Shown one piece after another: positions 59,111 through 64,000 of a stretch of DNA of 64,000 nt. Position numbers and translations under genes: made by a program. Each line of letters starts with the position of its first letter. Position 1 is the stretch's first letter. The DNA is from Lentinus brumalis (lineage: Eukaryota; Basidiomycota; Agaricomycetes; Polyporales; Polyporaceae): the NCBI GenBank assembly GCA_001792895.1, contig MARA01000012.1, forward strand, positions 186,001 to 250,000. The letters run 5' to 3'. The notes beneath the pieces were generated by a model. The model did no database searches. It worked only from the letters and a program-made list of their open reading frames with translations, and had not been told where the DNA came from.

Positions 59111-60859
59111 GTGGGCTCTCAACAATTGTCGTGCGACACGGATGGTCTCCCTTTCCCAGAGTTCGCGTCAATTCTTCCCGCAGCCGACAGGGGAAACCTG
59201 TCGCGACTCTCTCCTTCCGAGGTACGCTCGTGGACTGTAGCAAGGGCGGACGAATATTGCAAGTTCGCGCTCGCTCTCCTGGCGATCCACAATACCGCCG
59301 TCTCCATTCATCGACTCCCCAACGAACTTCTGTCCCACATCTTCGCTCACTCGTGGCACGGCCGGAAGAGTCTCCGCCTGACCCATGTGTGCCGCCGCTG
59401 GCGTCAGGACCTGCTGGCCACCCGGGAGTTCTGGGCTGACGCAGTAGGAGGCGAAGAGTTCTGCATGAACGGGAAGAGCTGCACTCCTCTCGAGTACCTC
59501 CAGAGTGTCTTGCAGAGGTCAGCGCGTCTTCCGATCCAGCCGTCTTTCCTGCACTTCACCCCCGCGTTATCCCGGACCCTCGAACCGCACCTTTGGAAGA
59601 TCAGCACGCTCGCCGTCCGCACCAGGAGCACTCACGAAGTGGCAGAGATACATGGCATGCTACGCAAAGGCATGCCAGTACTGGCGAAGCTGATCGTTCG
59701 ACACGAACCGCAAGAAGGCCGCTATGTTCGAGCAGACCGTCACGCGCCCCCTGAAATGGGCCCTCTACCGTCTCATGCGCTCCCTTGCCTCAGCCACGCC
59801 GAGCTCCCATCTTTGCTATTCTTCCACATATCTGTTCCTTCTCTGCGACGTGTGCGCCTGGGCCGCGGTCGGTACCATGACCATGATAACTCCGTCATCT
59901 CCATGCCAGTGGCAGGAGTCTTGGCCGCTCTCGCGCGGTGTCCCGGACTTGTCAGGCTTGAGCTCAGCAGCGCGATCACCAGTTTCGCGATTCAACCTAG
60001 AGAAGCCGACCGTGCAGTCGCACTCCCTGCCTTGGAATTCTCCACAATTGAGGACTCATCGTCCGGAGTATCGGCCCTCATGCCCCATATCGTCTTCCCT
60101 CCCTCCACTCGTGTTCACATTGGAGGCACGGACATGGATAACTCGAGGCCGGCGTTGATGTACGTGGTCACTGCGGATATCGACCATGTCGCCATAACGG
60201 TCGGACACGGCCCAACATTGATGCAGTGCCGTTCCGGCACAGAAGAACGCCTTCGCGTCAAGTCCCACCCGACGTCAGCAGGTATTCAAGGTCTAGCGGA
60301 TGCCCTCCGTTCCAAGGCATCCATCACTGAGCTCGAATGGATCAGAACGCAAGAGTACGCGGGGGAAACGTTGTACCTGCCCCTTATCCTCTGCACCTTG
60401 CAGAATATTACATCCTTGACCGTCTCTGGCTTCGATGCCGACGGAGTTCTCGATGTCTTGAAAACCTCAGAAGACAGCCCCCCAATCTGCCCGCATCTAG
60501 GACGACTGATCCTGGGCTTCCTGTCCTCATATACGCTGTCGTGGTACTTCCTCGACGCTGAGGGACTGCCGCAGGAGGCGGTCCCTGAGGCGAGCACCTC
60601 AGTTTCCTCGCGTTGTGCGCGGATTCAACCAATGCTTGAAGCTCGCGCGTCGCGTATCGGCAGTCGTCTGACATACCTCGAACTCTACGAGTTCAGCAAA
60701 CCCCAACGCGGCTTCACATCGTTGCGCCTTGTAACGATAGAGAAGACGTCCCCATTCTGGACTTCCATCGAGCCATCGCTGCAAGCTCTGCGGAGTCTGG
60801 TAGACGGTCCTGTCATGTTTGGCGGATTCAAGACAGAGATCAATCCGCCCGATCCCTGA
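59111..60859 (+). CDS. F-box protein, tandem copy 1 (start codon uncertain)
   Basis: Uninterrupted frame of about 580 codons. The F-box is near the N-terminus: IHRLPNELLSHIFAHSW ... THVCRRWRQDLLATREFW (about residues 67-108). The rest is leucine-patterned like the LRR-type C-terminus of mushroom F-box proteins, ending VDGPVMFGGFKTEINPPDP. F-box proteins link substrates to SCF ubiquitin ligases through Skp1. There is no in-frame ATG before the F-box. An in-frame TGA ends at 59,110, and the codon aligned with the start ATG of copy 2 is ACG (59,138-59,140). Either an upstream exon supplies the start, ACG is used, or the gene is losing function. Confidence 0.8.
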   Translation: MGSQQLSCDTDGLPFPEFASILPAADRGNLSRLSPSEVRSWTVARADEYCKFALALLAIHNTAVSIHRLPNELLSHIFAHSWHGRKSLRLTHVCRRWRQDLLATREFWADAVGGEEFCMNGKSCTPLEYLQSVLQRSARLPIQPSFLHFTPALSRTLEPHLWKISTLAVRTRSTHEVAEIHGMLRKGMPVLAKLIVRHEPQEGRYVRADRHAPPEMGPLPSHALPCLSHAELPSLLFFHISVPSLRRVRLGRGRYHDHDNSVISMPVAGVLAALARCPGLVRLELSSAITSFAIQPREADRAVALPALEFSTIEDSSSGVSALMPHIVFPPSTRVHIGGTDMDNSRPALMYVVTADIDHVAITVGHGPTLMQCRSGTEERLRVKSHPTSAGIQGLADALRSKASITELEWIRTQEYAGETLYLPLILCTLQNITSLTVSGFDADGVLDVLKTSEDSPPICPHLGRLILGFLSSYTLSWYFLDAEGLPQEAVPEASTSVSSRCARIQPMLEARASRIGSRLTYLELYEFSKPQRGFTSLRLVTIEKTSPFWTSIEPSLQALRSLVDGPVMFGGFKTEINPPDP

Positions 60860-61268
60860 CACTCCAGTGACTCTTCGCGTTGTGAGTGTAAACGCGATCT
60901 TGCTCGTTCGGTTTGGTAACTAATACTTAGTCCTCTCCAGACCTTCGCGCCGTGCTGCATTCTCGCAAGTTCCAGATTGTGCTTCCTCGCCACCGTTCAT
61001 GTCGAGGACAGCTGACCTTACAATACAATTCCGCGCAATTTCCCTGCCTGGAGTACGGTTACTTTTTTGTCACGTACGGACGTTATGCCATAGGTGAGCC
61101 GTGCGAAGCCCAGAGAGGGGTTATCCGACGCGCGTCTACCCTCATAACATCTCTCCTCGTTTCCACCACGGCGACGTGCTGTCTCATGTAAGTGGACTCT
61201 GCATTTACCGTCTTTCAGTACAACATGATGAGTATTTGTTTACATCAGACTTCTAGTAGGACTCCATC
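60860..61268. other. Spacer between tandem F-box genes
   Basis: No gene. Contains a GTAAGT site near 61,188 that might belong to a 5' exon of copy 2, but this is unproven. Confidence 0.45.
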
Positions 61269-63065
61269 ATGGACGGCCTCCCTTTTCACCACTTCGCAAC
61301 TGTTGTCCCTGCGGCTGACCGTAAGAATCTGTCTGGGCTGTCCGGTTCCGAGATACGCTCGTGGACTGTGACAAGGGCTGAAGAGTATCGCAACATCGCG
61401 CTCGGTCTACTCGCAATACACAACTTCACCGTGCCCTTTCATCGCCTCCCCAACGAACTCCTATCCCTCATTTTCGTTAAAGCATGGCACGACCGGAACA
61501 GCTTTCGCCTCGCTCACGTATGCCGTCAGTGGCGTCAGGTGCTCCTCTCTACACCCGAATTTTGGGTCGAGGCGGTAAGCGCGTACTTCTGCGTGCTCCG
61601 CGATCCTCCCGCATACCTCGCAGCCATTCTGGAGCGATCCCAGCCTCTTCCGATCCAACCTGCCTTCTCCCGATTCACAGAAGCGTTATCCCAGACACTC
61701 GACTCGGAGCTTTGGAGGATGACCGCGCTGCATGTGCATGCCGAAACCACCGACGAAGTCGTTTGCCTCCACGACATGCTTCGCCAAGGCATGCCGGTCC
61801 TCAAGGAACTCGTTGTCGAATACAAGCCGGAGGCATGCGGATGCCGCTGCGACTGCGATGACTGCCGAGCCTGCGAGAGGGCGTGCGAGTATGAGGACAT
61901 TCAACTGGACATGGAGCCTTTGACCGCCAATGCCATCCCCCGCCTCCAAGACGTTGATGTACCGGCATTTTGGTTCCCGAAGGTCGCCGTCCCGTCGCTA
62001 CGGCGGGTGCGCGTCCACAGAGACCTCTCGGGCTTTTACGACCACGAGAATCCCCGAACAAACATTGAGGATCTACTTAATGCACTCGCTGGTTGCCCGG
62101 AGCTCGTCCGGCTCGAGCTCAGCAGGGTGCTGCCGCACGAAGACGATATACGCCGCCTTTCGTCCAGAGCAGCTCATACGGTCGCTTTGCCTGCTCTGCA
62201 GAGATTCCATATCGAGGGAAGTCCATCGGAAATCGTTGCGCTCATGCCGCGTTTCATCCTCCCTCCGACTGCTTGCGTCCGTATCCACGATTGTACCTCA
62301 TCTTCCGGGATGTGGGACCTCTGGAAGTATCTGAAGGCCGCGATGCTGTTCTCGGGTGTCGATCGTGCAGATTTCACGATGAGACGATGGATCAACAAGT
62401 CTGTGCTGGATTGTTACGCCGGTGGTCAGGAACGTCTCCAGATCACATCCTCCCTCCCCACGACAATCCCAGATATTGCCGACGCTTTCCGAGCCCATGC
62501 GTCTGTCACACAGCTGACGTGGATGTCCGAGATGGACTACCTGCATGAGCACCATACGGGGCTGCGTCTGCTGCTTCCCTACTTGCCACATCTCAAGTCC
62601 CTCACGATTTTGAGCTCAGGCCCCGCTGGCGTCGTGGCCCTCAGCACACTCAAACCCTTCGACGACATCACCGCAGAGGATGTGGTCTGTCCACATCTGG
62701 AACGGCTAACCCTTGTGTTGTGCTGGTCGCAGATCATCTACGAGAGTCAGTGCCCTCTTCCTCGGGGCACCGCAGACATGCAAGAGAAGGAGGCAGTCGC
62801 ACGGTTTTCCGACCGTTGCGCGGATCTCCAGTCGGTTCTGAGTGCTCGCGCCTCGCGCCTTGGCACTCGACTGACGTATCTGCAGTACCACGAGTGTTAC
62901 TCCGGGCCCGTAGAAGGGTCGGAATCGTCCAGGCGCATATTCAAACTCGACGAGACGGCCCCATACTGGAGTATTGTCGAGCCGGCGATTCGCGCTGTGC
63001 GAGACTTGGTGGATGGACCCTTCAACTTTGCTGGATGTAATCCGACAGAAATGGACTTTTACTAA
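61269..63065 (+). CDS. F-box protein, tandem copy 2
   Basis: Single exon, ATG 61,269, 598 residues. F-box FHRLPNELLSLIFVKAW ... AHVCRQWRQVLLSTPEFW at residues 58-101. A Cys-rich insert CGCRCDCDDCRACERACEY, absent from copy 1, lies about 190 residues in and resembles a metal-binding patch. Hydrophobic, LRR-like C-terminal half. Similar to copy 1 from the first residues (DGLPF, VPAADR-NLS-LS-SE-RSWTV-RA-EY) to the end (SIVEPAIRAVRDLVDGPFNF), so tandem duplicates. Probable SCF adaptor with unknown target. Confidence 0.85.
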   Translation: MDGLPFHHFATVVPAADRKNLSGLSGSEIRSWTVTRAEEYRNIALGLLAIHNFTVPFHRLPNELLSLIFVKAWHDRNSFRLAHVCRQWRQVLLSTPEFWVEAVSAYFCVLRDPPAYLAAILERSQPLPIQPAFSRFTEALSQTLDSELWRMTALHVHAETTDEVVCLHDMLRQGMPVLKELVVEYKPEACGCRCDCDDCRACERACEYEDIQLDMEPLTANAIPRLQDVDVPAFWFPKVAVPSLRRVRVHRDLSGFYDHENPRTNIEDLLNALAGCPELVRLELSRVLPHEDDIRRLSSRAAHTVALPALQRFHIEGSPSEIVALMPRFILPPTACVRIHDCTSSSGMWDLWKYLKAAMLFSGVDRADFTMRRWINKSVLDCYAGGQERLQITSSLPTTIPDIADAFRAHASVTQLTWMSEMDYLHEHHTGLRLLLPYLPHLKSLTILSSGPAGVVALSTLKPFDDITAEDVVCPHLERLTLVLCWSQIIYESQCPLPRGTADMQEKEAVARFSDRCADLQSVLSARASRLGTRLTYLQYHECYSGPVEGSESSRRIFKLDETAPYWSIVEPAIRAVRDLVDGPFNFAGCNPTEMDFY

Positions 63066-63451
63066 CATGGACACGAGGACTATCGGGCGGCGGGAAGTCA
63101 TGTCTCTGATGTTCGTGAATGAGTAACTTACACACATCGTTAGCGGTGTCTCGAAGCACTGGATGCGGTCGGGGATGTGCTGCTCTATATAAGTACTGCA
63201 GCGACTAGTAGGTACCAGCATGAAGGCCGATTGATAGTCCTCGGCTCCTGGTCATGCTGTTCTGCGAGGGGAGGGGAGGGGAGTTGAAGCGTTCCCACTG
63301 CGGAAGTCGAGTCCAGTTCAGGCAGGTAGCATTGTGGTTAAACATACATGATGAACGGTGTAGAGAAATCATGACGGTCATAGAGGGTCTGGTACCATCT
63401 GGCATCTGCTCCTCGGAGACGCAACTCGGTGAGCCCGGTAGTCGTATGTCG
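63066..63451. other. Intergenic, nothing seen but a short G-rich run
   Basis: A GAGGGGAGGGGAGGGGAG run lies at about 63,268-63,285. No gene. Confidence 0.5.
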
Positions 63452-64000
63452 TCAAGCTTGTAACTCGGGTTGTCCACGGAGCACGGCCTGCATGTTAGGA
63501 GGCAGGTCGGCGTGGATCTCTAGCTCCCACGGACCGGCGAGTTTGATACCACTGGTCAGGATTCTCTGTGGCGCGAATTGGATGTACGGAGCGACTTGAC
63601 CGGGCACAGGTCGGTCCCCGCGGTGCGTTGCGTCGAACCTCACAAGACTGGTCCAGAAGAAGTTCTGTGAACGTACAAAGGGCCGACACATGCTCAGCCA
63701 CGCGTCGAACGAATAGAAGAACATGCTCACCATGCCGAGAATGAACGGACCCTGGTCCTGAACTGACTCTGCGAAACAGGCCAACCGGCCGGGGAACCCG
63801 TCACTTGGATTCCAAGGGCTGTCGAGGAAGTCTTGCGCGCTGCACCTCAAGGTGGTGGTCGTTCCGAAAAAATCTTGGAATTCAAACAAGATGTCATGTT
63901 TGGAGAAGTCGCGTGCGTGGCGCATGAAAACGGCTCGCTGTGGATAGGACTGTATGTCGTTGTAGAACCACTGCGTCCATATTGCCTGTAGGACAGCTCT
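63452..64000 (-). CDS. 3' part of a hypothetical protein (cut by window edge)
   Basis: Minus-strand frame open from the window edge to a stop at 63,452, at least 182 residues. Composition is aromatic-rich (WTQWFYND, FFGTTTTLRCSAQDFL, MFFYSFDAWLSMCRPF, RSQNFFWTSLVRFD) and ends MQAVLRGQPELQA. It looks like a globular protein; family not recognised. Confidence 0.65.
   Translation of the reverse strand, partial: RAVLQAIWTQWFYNDIQSYPQRAVFMRHARDFSKHDILFEFQDFFGTTTTLRCSAQDFLDSPWNPSDGFPGRLACFAESVQDQGPFILGMVSMFFYSFDAWLSMCRPFVRSQNFFWTSLVRFDATHRGDRPVPGQVAPYIQFAPQRILTSGIKLAGPWELEIHADLPPNMQAVLRGQPELQA

Overview
The window reads as nuclear DNA of a filamentous basidiomycete, most likely a wood- or litter-decaying agaricomycete (polypore-like). 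The evidence is the many introns of about 50-70 bp with GT-AG ends, a class I hydrophobin, mushroom-specific families (DUF6593-like, DUF6534-like, fungal F-box tandems), intron-bearing tRNA genes and GC-rich coding sequence. No plasmid, phage or CRISPR feature is visible. All gene models were spliced by eye; most were checked by reading frame across every junction.

Left part (1-13 kb): the start of a secreted protein cut by the left edge, a hypothetical gene, tRNA-Gln, an AGC-like Ser/Thr kinase, a class I hydrophobin, then a block of four small genes: a 69-aa conserved orphan, a DUF3072-like mini-gene, a short-chain dehydrogenase and a DUF6593-like protein. A second DUF3072-like gene follows.

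Middle (13-31 kb): a 20-exon major facilitator transporter, two tandem 11-exon cyclase-family enzymes, and a divergent pair of core cell-biology genes: the splicing kinase PRP4 (-) and shugoshin (+). Shugoshin contains a 1.4-kb intron. A low-complexity nuclear-type protein follows.

Right part (31-64 kb): gene-poor DNA, a small Cys-rich protein with a 12-nt exon, a three-exon unknown, then a decayed inverted copy of the 7.6-12.4 kb block. In that copy the dehydrogenase and DUF6593 genes are dead, but the 69-aa gene and the DUF3072-like gene remain open. Next come a PP2C phosphatase, a DUF6534-like membrane protein, a D-arm-less tRNA-Glu relic, a fold-back inverted repeat, purine-rich simple sequence, inositol polyphosphate kinase, a 97-aa unknown, two tandem F-box genes (the first without an obvious start codon) and a partial gene at the right edge.

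The most unusual material is the inverted segmental duplication with selective survival of two tiny unknown genes, the three dispersed DUF3072-like paralogues sharing one phase-1 intron, and the giant shugoshin intron. I found no clear new multi-gene system. Two genes (shugoshin and the 29-31 kb gene) each need one extra base in a C-rich run to stay in frame, which points to assembly indels.
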